Below, piece after piece: positions 34,849 through 44,403 of a stretch of DNA of 64,000 nt. The stretch is from Bin103 sp002238925 (GTDB lineage: Bacteria > Spirochaetota > Spirochaetia > SZUA-6 > Bin103), in contig OZ242313.1 in the NCBI GenBank assembly GCA_965208065.1, positions 2,294,001-2,358,000 of the forward strand. The letters run 5' to 3'. The first letter of the stretch is position 1; the number at the start of each line of letters is the position of its first letter. The translations under genes and the position numbers were made by a program. The notes below the pieces were generated by a model, which worked only from the letters and a program-made list of their open reading frames with translations, made no database searches and was not told the DNA's origin.

Positions 34849-36294
34849 ATGGCGTTCAAGATCGACTGCATCTCGTTTCGTACCCGGTGGATGCGTGCCC
34901 GGTTTCCGTTCCGGTATGGGATCGCCTCGATGACCGAGCTGCCGCACTTGTTTGTGCTGCTGCACGGGTCGGTGGACGGGATGGCGTGCACGGGGCTGGC
35001 ATCGGAGGGGCTGCCGCCGAAATGGTTCACCAAGGACCCCGGTACGCGCTTCGAGCAGGACCTGTCGGCGATGGTACGTGTGATCCGGCACGCCGCCGAC
35101 CTGGCGACCGCCGCGGCCGATGAATCGGTATTCTCGTTCTGGCAGCGGGTGCACGGCAAACAGGCCGCTTGGGCCGCGCGCCATGCGATTCCGCCGCTGC
35201 TGGCCCATCTCGGCACCAGTCTGGTGGAGCGGGCGGCGATCGACGCCTTCTGCCGGGCGCGCGGGACCACCTTCAAGCAAGCCGTGCGCGACAACCTGCT
35301 GGCCGTCGACCTGGGGACGATTCATCCCGAGCTGGCGGGCAGTTCACCCGCTGATTGGCTGCCCGAGCCACGCACCGTGATCGCCGCCCGGCACACGGTC
35401 GGCCTGGGCGATCCGCTGCTGGCGGAACAGGTCGCGCCCGAGGAGCGGGCCAACGACGGCCTGCCGCAGGCCCTGGCCGACGCCGCCGCGGCGTATGGGC
35501 TGACTCATTTCAAGATCAAGGTCGCGGGACAGTTGGACAACGACATCGAGCGGTTGTCGGCGGTGGCGGCGGTGCTCGAAAGGGCCGCACCCGGGTTTCG
35601 CTTCACCCTGGACGGCAACGAGCAGTACGGTGACCTTGCCACGTTCCGCGAGCATTGGGAGGCGTATCGCCGCGAGCCGGCGCTGCGCCGCCTGTTCGGT
35701 GGCGGGCGGCTGCTGTTCGTGGAGCAGCCGTTGCACCGTGACGCGGCGCTGACCGTCGGCGTCGGCGCGGCGCTGGCCGCTTGGCCGGACGCGCCGCCGA
35801 TGATCATCGACGAGTCGGACGGCGAGCTGGATTCGCTGCGCCGGGCGCTGGAGCTGGGCTACCGTGGCACCAGCCACAAGAACTGCAAGGGCGTGATCAA
35901 GGGGCTGGCCAACCGCTGCCTGATCGAGTGGCATCGGCGCCATCGGCCACAGGCGGGCCCGTGGTTGATGAGCGGCGAGGATCTGGCCAACGTCGGCCCG
36001 GTGGCCCTGCTCAACGACCTCGCGGCGATGGCGGTGCTGGGCATGGGCGACGTGGAGCGCAACGGCCACCACTATTTCGCCGGGCTCGGCATGTTCCCGC
36101 CGGCGCTGCAGCGCGCGGTATGCTCTGCCCATCCCGACCTGTACGCCATGCGTCCCGAAGGCTTCGCCGCGCTGCGGATCGTCGCCGGTGGGCTGTCCAC
36201 GCGCAGCATCCTCGCCGCTCCTTTCGGCAACGCCCTCAACCTTGATGAGCAGGGGTTCGCCCTGCTCGGCGACGAGGCCGGCTTACCCGGCTGA
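34849..36294 (+). CDS. Enolase-superfamily enzyme (mandelate racemase/muconate cycloisomerase-like)
   Basis: The 481-residue protein shows the superfamily barrel motifs: THFKIKVAG (KxK acid/base pair, near 222), FTLDGNEQYG (metal Asp), LLFVEQPLHRD (metal Glu), MIIDESDGEL (third ligand) and SHKNCKGVIKG (distal Lys). It is longer than typical members (about 370-400) because of an extended N-terminal region. Such enzymes abstract a proton alpha to a carboxylate, often to dehydrate sugar acids. Divergent from the sulfatase, it could work in the same degradation route. The stop overlaps the convergent ATPase gene by 12 nt. Confidence 0.85.
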   Translation: MAFKIDCISFRTRWMRARFPFRYGIASMTELPHLFVLLHGSVDGMACTGLASEGLPPKWFTKDPGTRFEQDLSAMVRVIRHAADLATAAADESVFSFWQRVHGKQAAWAARHAIPPLLAHLGTSLVERAAIDAFCRARGTTFKQAVRDNLLAVDLGTIHPELAGSSPADWLPEPRTVIAARHTVGLGDPLLAEQVAPEERANDGLPQALADAAAAYGLTHFKIKVAGQLDNDIERLSAVAAVLERAAPGFRFTLDGNEQYGDLATFREHWEAYRREPALRRLFGGGRLLFVEQPLHRDAALTVGVGAALAAWPDAPPMIIDESDGELDSLRRALELGYRGTSHKNCKGVIKGLANRCLIEWHRRHRPQAGPWLMSGEDLANVGPVALLNDLAAMAVLGMGDVERNGHHYFAGLGMFPPALQRAVCSAHPDLYAMRPEGFAALRIVAGGLSTRSILAAPFGNALNLDEQGFALLGDEAGLPG

Positions 36295-37489
36295 CCGCCC
36301 AGTCCACCGCCAATCGTCGCGGGGCATGATGCGGCGCATGAAGCGGTCGAACAGGGGAACGGTGAAGGCGGTGTCGCCGCGGGCGGCGCTCCACACCATG
36401 CCCTTGCCGATCAACTGCGCGCGCGTGGGGCCGAGGGCGGTGACCTTGCGGCCGAGTTCCCGAGCGATCTCGCCGGAGCGGTGCGGCCCCGGGCCAAGTT
36501 CGGCCATGGCGCGCAGGTAGCGTTTCTGAGCTGGGGTCAGCCGGTCGAAGCGGGCGCGAAAGAAGCCGGCATCGAGGGCGGCGGTCACCTCGTTGGACGC
36601 GCGCGTGACATCGGCGCCAGCGATCGGCGAGCGCTGCGCGATGTCCCACACGTGCTTGCCCCACTCCTGCAGGAAGTAGGGGTAGCCCCGCGTCTGCGCG
36701 ACGATCATCGCCAGAGCGTCCGGGGCTATCTCGGCCTCCTGAGCACGAATCGGTAGCGCCACCGCGGCTTCCGACGCGGGCTCATCAAGCGGGCCGACCT
36801 CTCGGAACTCGAACAAGCGTTCGGCGTAGGTCTTGGCGTCCGCGACCTGAGCCCGTAGCTGCGGAAGCCCGGCCCCGGCCAGGAGGATCGGCAATCTGCG
36901 CTGCGCGGAACGATGCAGCGCGGCGCATAGCGCGGCGAGCTCGGCCTTCGGGACGTACTGCAACTCGTCGACAATCACGAACAGCGCGGTGTCAGACTCG
37001 GACGCTGCCGACCCGAGGGTCTCGAACAAGGCAACGAGGTCGAGCTCAAGGTCGCCGCTGTCAGCCACACCGGGTACGACCGGTGCGCGGATGCCCAACT
37101 CGACGTCGCCGTAATTCACTTTGAGCGCCGCCGCGAAGCCAGCAAGGACTCCGAGGGCGCGGGTGGCCTGAGCGCGTACGCGCCGTTGCCGCGACAAACG
37201 CAGAAGTGCACCGTGCAGGTCCGCTGCCAGCAGCGCCAGGAGGGGGCTACGGTCGCTCGCCTCCACCACAACCGAGGCCAGTCCTGCCTGCGCGGCCCGT
37301 TCCTGCGCGCGGCCGAGCACTACCGTCTTGCCGACCCCGCGCAGGCCGAGCAGCAGAACGCTCCGAGCCGCCAGCTCTGCGCGTCCGCTCGGCGGCGACG
37401 TGGATGGAATCGCGCAGATCGTCCCGGCCGGCGAGCTCTGGCGGCGGCACCCCCGCACCGGGCGCAAACGGATTTTCCAACGGATTCAC
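36283..37489 (-). pseudogene. AAA ATPase, apparent +1 frameshift near the N-terminus
   Basis: The N-terminal frame (from ATG 37489) reads MNPLENPFAPGAGVPPPELAGRDDLRDSI in part, a usual start for this ATPase family. The rest, in another frame, has Walker A (LLLGLRGVGKTVVLG), Walker B (ALFVIVDELQY), GYPYFLQEWGKHVWD and a C-terminal winged-helix region (LTPAQKRYLRAMAELG). The switch must occur between about 37420 and 37370 and requires skipping one base. All downstream motifs are intact, so this is a recent mutation, a sequencing indel, or less likely a recoding site. Confidence 0.75.
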
Positions 37490-37616
37490 GGCGTTATTAT
37501 GTCGTAGTTATCGTTGTTAGTAGCAACTGATAAATACCGTAACTCCGGCATAATCGGTCGACGGACGCCGGCTACCGTCACCAGAGTGCGCGCCCAGGCC
37601 GGGGGCGCAGTGCTTT

Positions 37617-37655
37617 GCGCACGCGGGGAGGATCGGTAGGATGGAGCCACTCATG
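37617..37655 (+). repeat. Duplicated leader of the PhyH gene
   Basis: 37617-37655 matches 38050-38088 with about six differences in 39 positions, from GCGC through the GGGGAGGA ribosome site and the first ATG to ACTCATG. The copy breaks off exactly where a transposase remnant begins, 430 bp upstream of the genuine leader. Confidence 0.7.
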
Positions 37656-37804
37656 CACCGCGCTGGTCGTAGTGCCACCGATAGCTGGACCGCGCCACCG
37701 GCGTGAACATGCACCGATCCTCGGCCAGCGGGATGTGCACCGCGTCGCTCACCGGACAACTGATCCATCCCCTGGCAGGTGATCCCCGAGTAGCGCGCCG
37801 GACC
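37656..37804 (-). pseudogene. Transposase remnant
   Basis: About 150 bp match 22450-22600 of the DDE transposase gene: the frames read PARYSGITCQGMDQ and then, shifted by one inserted base, PVSDAVHIPLAEDRCMFTPVARSSYRW. A 9-base deletion removes part of the QDYYDE region. Both ends of the element are missing. The rest of 37490-38049 holds no gene I can support. Confidence 0.85.
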
Positions 37805-38073
37805 GCCAGGATGGCTAGTGTCCATCGACATGAGTCCTGTTCAACTTGAGTCTGTTCCAGGATGGCGCGAGGCATCAGAAAAACACAAAATAGATGTTCG
37901 GATGTCGGATGGGAAGATCCGCATATGGATTGCGACTGTTGAGGTAGGGTAGCACTCTCGCGGTCACCGGTGCCTTTGCTTGAGGCGGCCCCGATCTGTT
38001 GACAGTGACGGGCGCCTGAGCGCGCGCAGGTTGGGGAGCACCGCGCTATGCGCGCGTGGGGAGGACCGATAGG

Positions 38074-38931
38074 ATGGCGTCACTCATGGGCAGCCTGATC
38101 GATTCCATCAACCGGGACGGGTTTCTGGTCGTGCGCGATGCCATACCGCAGCCGGTGCTCGACGCGTTTGTCGGGGTGATGGGGGCGGAGGTGGAGCGGC
38201 GCGCCACGGTGATGTACGAGCGTGGCGAGATTTCCGACCGGTACGCCGGCGAACCGTTCGACACGCGCTGGTACCGCATGTGGCAGGAGCACGGCGGCGA
38301 GCCGAAGCCGGCGACCTGGCATGCGTGCGTGTTCGGCCCGGAGCTGTATGCGCTGTGGACCCACGAGGCCATTCTCGACGTGGTGGAGTTGGTGGTGGGC
38401 CCGGAGGTGCAGGCCAGCGGCGATTACATCCTGCGCCCCAAGCTGCCGACGTTGAACCTCCTGCCGTGGCACCAGGACTCCGGGTACATGCCGGCCACCG
38501 AGCAGTACCCGTGGCCGACAGTGTGGGTGCCGTTCGTGCCGGTGCACGCCGGCAACGGCGCCATGCAGTTCATCCCCGGCTCGCACCGGCAACCGATCCA
38601 GGAACACCGCAAGAGCGGCGGCGAGCAATACGCGACGCCGGAGCGTGACCCGGCCGCGGGACGGGAAGTGGTGACGCCGGAACTGGCCCCCGGCGACTTC
38701 GTGATCTTCAGCAACTACGTCTTCCACCGCTCGACCGCCGGCCGCGAGCCGTCGGTGCGCTGGTCGATCGACTTCCGGTTCAGCCCGGCGGGCACGCCGG
38801 TGGGCGACCACCTGTGGTTTCACGGCATGCGCCACGTGGTGCGCAGCGCCCGCGACCCCGGGCAGATACCGGACTGGGACGAAGTAACGGCGCTGTGGGC
38901 GTGCAGCCCGCAACGGGTCAAGAGCCCGTAG
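38074..38931 (+). CDS. PhyH-family Fe(II)/2-oxoglutarate oxygenase (second)
   Basis: The 285-residue protein has WHQDSGY (His133, Asp135) and VFHRSTAG (His218) as iron ligands, with GNGAMQFIPGSHR in between, the PhyH core. ATG 38074 follows GGAGG nine bases upstream. It is the first gene of a cluster with a kinase-like gene (41 nt downstream), an alcohol dehydrogenase and a sugar importer, so it may act on an imported sugar, polyol or osmolyte derivative. Confidence 0.9.
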   Translation: MASLMGSLIDSINRDGFLVVRDAIPQPVLDAFVGVMGAEVERRATVMYERGEISDRYAGEPFDTRWYRMWQEHGGEPKPATWHACVFGPELYALWTHEAILDVVELVVGPEVQASGDYILRPKLPTLNLLPWHQDSGYMPATEQYPWPTVWVPFVPVHAGNGAMQFIPGSHRQPIQEHRKSGGEQYATPERDPAAGREVVTPELAPGDFVIFSNYVFHRSTAGREPSVRWSIDFRFSPAGTPVGDHLWFHGMRHVVRSARDPGQIPDWDEVTALWACSPQRVKSP

Positions 38932-38972
38932 CCGGGCTCCGGGCGTCCGTGCGCCGGGCTCGTTTGCATGGC

Positions 38973-39959
38973 ATGAGTTTCGATCTGCTCACTCCCAACG
39001 TGGCCGCGCGGGCGGTCGAGTCGGTCATCGGGACGCCGGTGGACGGGGCGCTGACCGGCTACCCGAGCTACGTCAACCGCGTGTACGGGTTCGGCGCCGA
39101 CGACGGCCGGCAGTACGTGGCGAAGTTCTACCGGCCGGGCCGCTGGTCGTGGCAGGCGATCGAGGAGGAGCACCGCCTGGTGGCCGCCTGCGCGGGCGAG
39201 GAGTTGCCGGTGGTGGCGCCGCTTGCCGACGGTGACGGCGACACGTTGCACGCGGTGACCGCGGCGGACGGCGAAGCGCAGCAGGAGTACCTGTTCGCCG
39301 TCTATCTCAAGCGTGGCGGGCGCAACTTCGACGCCGACCGCGACCAGGATTGGCTGCGCATCGGCGCCCTGGTGGGCAGGCTGCATGCGGTCATGGCCGG
39401 CGGTGAGGCTGCCCACCGGCTCACTTGCCTGCCGCGGGCGGCGACCGCGCAGTTCATCGCCGACTTGGAGCTGGCCGGTGTCGTGGCGCCCGATGCCGCC
39501 GGCGAGTTTTTTGATCTGGCGGGCCGCGCCGTGGCACTGATCGCGCCGCTGTTCGAGGGCGTGGCCTTGCAGCCGGTGCACGGCGACTGCCACCGCGGCA
39601 ACATCCTGGACCGCGCCGCCGGCGGCCTGCTGCTGATCGACTTCGACGACCTGTTGGTGGGTCCCGCGGTGCAGGATCTTTGGCTGCTGCTGCCGGGCCG
39701 CGTAAACGATAGCCGGCGCGAACTGGAGCTGCTGCTGGAGGGTTACGAGCAGTTTCGCCCGTTCGACCGCCGCACGGTCCGGCTGATCGAGCCGCTGCGG
39801 CTGATGCGGATGATCTATTACCTGGCGTGGTCGGCGCTGCAGCGCCACGACCCGGGCTTCCGTTCGTCGTTCCCGCGCTGGGGCGGGGCGGCATTCTGGG
39901 CCCAGGAGGTCGAAGACCTGCGCACCCAACTCGACGCTATCGAAGCCGAACTCGCCTGA
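38973..39959 (+). CDS. RdoA/SrkA-like phosphotransferase (kinase fold)
   Basis: The 328-residue protein has a kinase fold of the aminoglycoside phosphotransferase/RdoA group: YVAKFYRPGRWS (ATP-binding Lys near 51), HGDCHRGNIL (catalytic loop, residues 203-212, Asp205) and LLIDFDDLLVGPAVQDL (metal Asp near 223). RdoA/SrkA proteins phosphorylate proteins in stress responses, while relatives phosphorylate small molecules; context with transport and dehydrogenase genes leaves both open. Confidence 0.88.
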   Translation: MSFDLLTPNVAARAVESVIGTPVDGALTGYPSYVNRVYGFGADDGRQYVAKFYRPGRWSWQAIEEEHRLVAACAGEELPVVAPLADGDGDTLHAVTAADGEAQQEYLFAVYLKRGGRNFDADRDQDWLRIGALVGRLHAVMAGGEAAHRLTCLPRAATAQFIADLELAGVVAPDAAGEFFDLAGRAVALIAPLFEGVALQPVHGDCHRGNILDRAAGGLLLIDFDDLLVGPAVQDLWLLLPGRVNDSRRELELLLEGYEQFRPFDRRTVRLIEPLRLMRMIYYLAWSALQRHDPGFRSSFPRWGGAAFWAQEVEDLRTQLDAIEAELA

Positions 39960-40055
39960 TCCGCGCACCCTCGCCGCCTCGCACCTTATGCGCGCCGGCG
40001 GTTGTCTGGCATGATGGCCGTACCGACGCGAGTTGGAACCATTGGAGGGGAGCCG

Positions 40056-41177
40056 ATGCGAGGAGTGGTGCCGCTGGGCGGGGGCCGGGTCGAGGTGCGC
40101 GAGGTGCCGGATCCGCGGCCGGGGCCGGGCGAGGCGGTGGTGGCGCTGCGCAACGCCGGCATCTGCGGCAGCGATCTGCATACGGCGCACCGGAGCTGGG
40201 AGGAGATCGGCGAGCGGCAGAACTTGGTGATCGGCCACGAGGCGAGCGGCGTGGTGGCGGAGGTGGGGGCGGGCGTGTCTCCGGCGCTGGTCGGCACGCG
40301 GGTGTCGGTGTACCACTACCGCGGCTGCGGGCTGTGCCGGCACTGCCTGGCCGGGGAGATCGTGTTCTGTGCCGGCAAGCGCGGCTACGGCTGGCACGAG
40401 CACGGCGCCGACGCCGACTACCTGCTGACCGACGCCCGCAACTGCTGCCCGCTGCCGGATGAGCTGACCCACCTGGATGGCTCCTTCCTGGCCTGCGCGG
40501 CCGGCACTGCCTACGCGGCGCTGCGCAAGCTGGAGGCCGTTCCCGGCGCGCCCACCTGCGCGGTGGTGGGGCTGGGACCGGTCGGCCTGGCGGCGGCGAT
40601 CCTGGCGCGCGCCATGGGCTGGCAGGTAATCGGCCTGGACCGCGTCGCGGAACGGCGCGCCTACGCCGAAGCGCAGGGCATCACCACGGTTTCCGCGCCG
40701 GCGAATGACCATGGCGCCGGCACGCCGCCCGCCCAAGGCGGTGGCCCGGAAGCGCCGGCAGGGCGGGTGGAGAGTGCCCCCGGCCCGCTGACCGTGGCAG
40801 TGCAAGCGGTTACCGGCGGCGCCGATCCGGGGCGCGTGTTCGACGCCTCGGGCAGCGAGGCTGGGCTGGCCGCGGCGCTGGAGGTAGTCGGACGAGGCGG
40901 GCGGGTGGTGACCGTGGGGCGCGGCATGTGGCCGCTGAGCTTCGCGCCGCAGGTCAACGTGGCCGACCTGATTCGCAAGCAGGCGCAGGTGATGGGCTCC
41001 TGGGTGCTGCCGGTTCACTATTACTACGACCTGGTGGACCTGATGGTCGCCACCGGCACCAGCTTCGCGCCGCTGGGCGCTGGCCGGTTCCCGATCGACG
41101 ACGCGCCGCGCGCATTTGCCAACGCTGAGGCGCCGAACACACTCGGCAAGGTCTCGCTCGTGTGGGCGGGCCGGTAA
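40056..41177 (+). CDS. Zinc-dependent medium-chain alcohol/polyol dehydrogenase
   Basis: The 373-residue protein has catalytic zinc ligands Cys37 (AGICGSDLH) and His61 (GHEASG), four structural zinc cysteines (91, 94, 97, 105 in CGLCRHCLAGEIVFC) and the NAD motif GLGPVG (172-177). Residues about 213-244 are a Gly/Pro/Ala-rich insertion within the cofactor domain that family members normally lack. ATG 40056 follows GGAGGGG. Likely oxidises the alcohol or sugar brought in by the adjacent importer. Confidence 0.92.
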   Translation: MRGVVPLGGGRVEVREVPDPRPGPGEAVVALRNAGICGSDLHTAHRSWEEIGERQNLVIGHEASGVVAEVGAGVSPALVGTRVSVYHYRGCGLCRHCLAGEIVFCAGKRGYGWHEHGADADYLLTDARNCCPLPDELTHLDGSFLACAAGTAYAALRKLEAVPGAPTCAVVGLGPVGLAAAILARAMGWQVIGLDRVAERRAYAEAQGITTVSAPANDHGAGTPPAQGGGPEAPAGRVESAPGPLTVAVQAVTGGADPGRVFDASGSEAGLAAALEVVGRGGRVVTVGRGMWPLSFAPQVNVADLIRKQAQVMGSWVLPVHYYYDLVDLMVATGTSFAPLGAGRFPIDDAPRAFANAEAPNTLGKVSLVWAGR

Positions 41178-41272
41178 CGCCAGCGCGACAGGGACGTGGC
41201 GAGCACCTGGAAGGCGAACTCGCCATTTCGCCGATTGACGGCTGCCGTTGTCCCTGCCATGCTGCCAGCGTT

Positions 41273-42574
41273 ATGCAGAAAAGAGGCTTGTTCATTTTGG
41301 CGGCGGCGCTGCTGCTGTGGCCGGGAACCGGGCTGGTGTTTGCCACCGGCGAACAGGAGGCGGCGGGCGACGACGGTCCGGTGACACTCACCTACATGAC
41401 CCGGATGCGCGCCGAGGAGTTTGGCCGCGAGTCGTTCAATGCCCTGGCGGCGACGTTCATGGAGAACAACCCCAGCGTCACCATCGAGTTCATCGACATT
41501 ACCTACCAGCGGATGCGCGAGCAGGCACTGATCATGGCGCAGGCGGGCACCGCGCCCGACATTACCGAGCCGGTGGTGTCGTGGGTGCCGCAGCTCGCCG
41601 GAGCAGGGATCCTGGAGCCGGTGAGCAACTTCTTGAGCGAGGCGGAGATCGCCAGTTACGTTTCGTCGCCGGTGGCGGATGCCTCCTACGAGGGCGTGGC
41701 CTACGGGGTGCCGTTCTGGCATGGGCCGATCCTGCCGTACGCCAACACCACTCTGCAGGAACAGGCCGGGCTGGCGCCGGGCGCGGTGGAGGACATTCAC
41801 GCCTACCGTGACCAGATCGCCAAGATCGGTTCGCTCGGCACCGACAGCGAAGGCCGCAACATCATCGGCTTCTCGCTGCGCAACGTGAAGAGCGCCAACG
41901 CCGCGTTCTGGTTCACGCCGTGGCTGTGGGCGTGGGGCGGCGAACTGGTCGACGCCGGCAACAACGCCACTCTTGACACCGACGAGTTCGAGCAGGCGCT
42001 GGAGTTCTACGCCTGGATGACCAACAGCGGCTACAGCGCCAAGGGCATGGATCCGTATAACACGCGCATCGTGTTCGGCGAGCGCCGCGCCGGGTTCGTG
42101 TTCGACGGGCCGTGGCTGCGCGGTATGCTGCGCACGCTCACCGAGGATCCGACCATCGACGACGCCTACCAGGTAATCCCGATGCCGAAGGGCGTGACCG
42201 GCGACAACTGGACCATCGCCAACCCGACCGTGCTGGTGGTGTTCGAGGGCTCCAAGAACAAGCAGACGGCGTTCGAGTTCGCCAAATTCGCGTCGGCCAA
42301 CACCAACGTCCTGAGCGGCCTGTACAGCAACATGGGCCTGTTGCCGACGGTCAACGACATGCTGGAGAACGACCCGCTGCTGCAGGACGACTTCGCGCGG
42401 ACGTTCGCCGAGCAGATGCCGATGAGCCGCGGCGCGCCGTGGAAGGACTCGCGCTGGCCGGGCCTGCAGGACATCCTGGCCAAGGCAATTACCGAGGGGA
42501 TTGAGCGCAACGGGGACTACGCGGCGATCGCGGCGCAGGCGCAGCGCGAATTCGAACAGCTACTCGCCGAGTAG
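41273..42574 (+). CDS. Sugar ABC transporter substrate-binding protein (family 1)
   Basis: The 433-residue protein starts with a signal peptide (LFILAAALLLWPGTGLVFATGEQEA) and continues with the carbohydrate SBP pattern: LTYMTRMRAEEFG, GTAPDITEPVVSWVPQLAGAGILEPV, VAYGVPFWHGPILPYANTTL and WTIANPTVLVVFEGSKNK. It is unrelated to the family-5 binding proteins elsewhere in the window. Permease genes follow directly. The signal-peptide end is spirochaete-like. Confidence 0.93.
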   Translation: MQKRGLFILAAALLLWPGTGLVFATGEQEAAGDDGPVTLTYMTRMRAEEFGRESFNALAATFMENNPSVTIEFIDITYQRMREQALIMAQAGTAPDITEPVVSWVPQLAGAGILEPVSNFLSEAEIASYVSSPVADASYEGVAYGVPFWHGPILPYANTTLQEQAGLAPGAVEDIHAYRDQIAKIGSLGTDSEGRNIIGFSLRNVKSANAAFWFTPWLWAWGGELVDAGNNATLDTDEFEQALEFYAWMTNSGYSAKGMDPYNTRIVFGERRAGFVFDGPWLRGMLRTLTEDPTIDDAYQVIPMPKGVTGDNWTIANPTVLVVFEGSKNKQTAFEFAKFASANTNVLSGLYSNMGLLPTVNDMLENDPLLQDDFARTFAEQMPMSRGAPWKDSRWPGLQDILAKAITEGIERNGDYAAIAAQAQREFEQLLAE

Positions 42575-42643
42575 GCGGGTCTGGCAGCAATGCTCGGGCA
42601 GGTCGCGTGATGCGGCCTGCCTGAGCGAACGGCCCACCCACCA

Positions 42644-43543
42644 ATGATCGTAGGCGGACGGCAGCTCCTCGGCGACCGGGCATTCGGGATCGTGCTGCTG
42701 ATCCCGGCGTTCGCCATCATCGTCGGCATCATCCTGTTCCCGCTGCTCGACGCGGCGCGGTTGAGCATCACCTCCACCAACCTGATCAACATCCGCAAGC
42801 AGCCGTTTATCGGCCTGCGCAACTATCAGCAGATCTTCACCGATCCCACCTACTGGCAGGTGGTGGGCAACACCTTCTTCATTACCGGCGCGTCGGTGGC
42901 GGCCAGCGTGCTGATCGGCATGGCGCTCGCGCTCGCGCTGAACGCGATGGTGACGGTGCGCGGGTTGCTGCGGGCGCTGTTCATCGTGCCCTGGTTGGTG
43001 CCGGGGGTGGTGATCGGCGTGACCTGGAACTGGTTGCTCAGCACCGAGACCGGCGTGGTGAACTACCTGATCAGGGCGCTGGGGATCGCGTCCGAGAACC
43101 TGCCGTGGCTGGCCGACGCCACCCTGTCGATGGCCGCGGTCAACGGCGTGTTCGTGTGGTCGTCGGTGCCGTTCATCATGGTGACCCTGCTCGGCGGTCT
43201 GCAGGCGATCCCGACCGAACTGGTGGAGGCGGCGATCGTCGACGGCGCCACCTTCGGGCAGCGGTTTCGCCGGGTGGTGCTGCCGCTGATGCTGCCGATC
43301 ATCACCATCGCCACCATCCTGCGGGTGATCTACACCATGCAGAACTTCGTGATCGTCTACATGCTCACCCAGGGCGGGCCCGGCTTCGCCACCGAGACGC
43401 TCGCCTTGTACGTGTACGAGACCGCGTTCAACTCGGCGCGGCTGGGCAAGGCCTCGGCGATCGGGGTGACTTGGTTCTTTTACTCGCTGCTGTTCGTGGT
43501 GATCTACCTGAAGCTGGTCGACCGCGAGGAGCGACAAGCATGA
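42644..43543 (+). CDS. Sugar ABC transporter permease (MalF/UgpA type)
   Basis: The 299-residue protein has about six membrane segments and the EAA loop VEAAIVDGATFGQRFRRVVLPLMLP near 195. It lies 69 nt after the binding-protein gene and overlaps the next permease by 4 nt. With it, it should form the membrane channel for a sugar or polyol. Confidence 0.92.
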   Translation: MIVGGRQLLGDRAFGIVLLIPAFAIIVGIILFPLLDAARLSITSTNLINIRKQPFIGLRNYQQIFTDPTYWQVVGNTFFITGASVAASVLIGMALALALNAMVTVRGLLRALFIVPWLVPGVVIGVTWNWLLSTETGVVNYLIRALGIASENLPWLADATLSMAAVNGVFVWSSVPFIMVTLLGGLQAIPTELVEAAIVDGATFGQRFRRVVLPLMLPIITIATILRVIYTMQNFVIVYMLTQGGPGFATETLALYVYETAFNSARLGKASAIGVTWFFYSLLFVVIYLKLVDREERQA

Positions 43544-44388
43544 GCATCGTGCAGCGGCGCAGCAAGGTCGGGGTGGTGCTGGTGGCGCTGTTCCTGCTGG
43601 CCTACCTGGTGTTCAGCCTGTTTCCGTTCTACTGGATGGTCAACACCTCGCTGAAGGCGAAACAGGACGCCTACCAGACGCCGCCGCAGTTCGTGCCGCA
43701 CCGTCCCACGCTGGTCAACTACGGGCGCCTGCTGAACGAGGACATCGCGGTGCTGCGCTTTTTCCTCAACAGCATGATCGTGGGCACCGGCACGGTGGCG
43801 CTGTGCATCGCCGCCGGGACGCTGGCCGGCTATTCGCTGGCGCGCTTTCCGGTGCCGGCGCGCCGTTCGGTGATGGTGTTCATCCTGTCGAGCCAGATGT
43901 TCCCGATGGCGCTGCTGCTGATTCCGATCTACATCTACTTCGTGCGCATGCGGCTGCTCGACACGCACGCGGCGGTGATTCTGGCGCACGCCGCCATCGC
44001 CCTGCCGTTCAGCGCCTGGCTGCTGAAGGGCTACATCGACACCGTGCCGCGCGAGATCGAGGAGGCGGCGGCGATCGACGGCAGCAGCCGGCTCGGCATC
44101 CTGGTGCGCATCGTCAGCCCGATGATAGCGCCGGGCCTGGTGACCGCGGGCGTGGTGACCTTCCTGATGTCGTGGCGCGAGTTCCTGTATGCGCTCGCCC
44201 TGACCACGACGCCGCGCGCGCGGCCGATCGGGCCGGGCATCCACGTCTACTACTTCGGCATCATGTCGATGCGCTGGGAGAACATCATGGCCGCCGCCGT
44301 GGTGGTCACGCTACCGGTGATTCTGCTGTACATGCTGCTGCAGCGCTACGTGGTAAGCGGCCTCACCGGCGGCGCGGTACGCGGGTAG
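43540..44388 (+). CDS. Sugar ABC transporter permease (MalG/UgpE type)
   Basis: The 282-residue protein starts SKVGVVLVALFLLAYLVFSLFPF and has the EAA loop IEEAAAIDGSSRLGILVRIVSPMIAPG near 172. ATG 43540 overlaps the previous stop (ATGA). No ATPase gene is present in the operon; such importers often share a general MsmK/UgpC-type ATPase encoded elsewhere. Confidence 0.92.
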   Translation: MSIVQRRSKVGVVLVALFLLAYLVFSLFPFYWMVNTSLKAKQDAYQTPPQFVPHRPTLVNYGRLLNEDIAVLRFFLNSMIVGTGTVALCIAAGTLAGYSLARFPVPARRSVMVFILSSQMFPMALLLIPIYIYFVRMRLLDTHAAVILAHAAIALPFSAWLLKGYIDTVPREIEEAAAIDGSSRLGILVRIVSPMIAPGLVTAGVVTFLMSWREFLYALALTTTPRARPIGPGIHVYYFGIMSMRWENIMAAAVVVTLPVILLYMLLQRYVVSGLTGGAVRG

Positions 44389-44403
44389 CCGGATCGCTCG
44401 AGG

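Noticed and set aside
38820..41018. 732-codon minus-strand open frame
   Set aside because: Shadow of the kinase and dehydrogenase genes on the plus strand, both with conserved active-site motifs.
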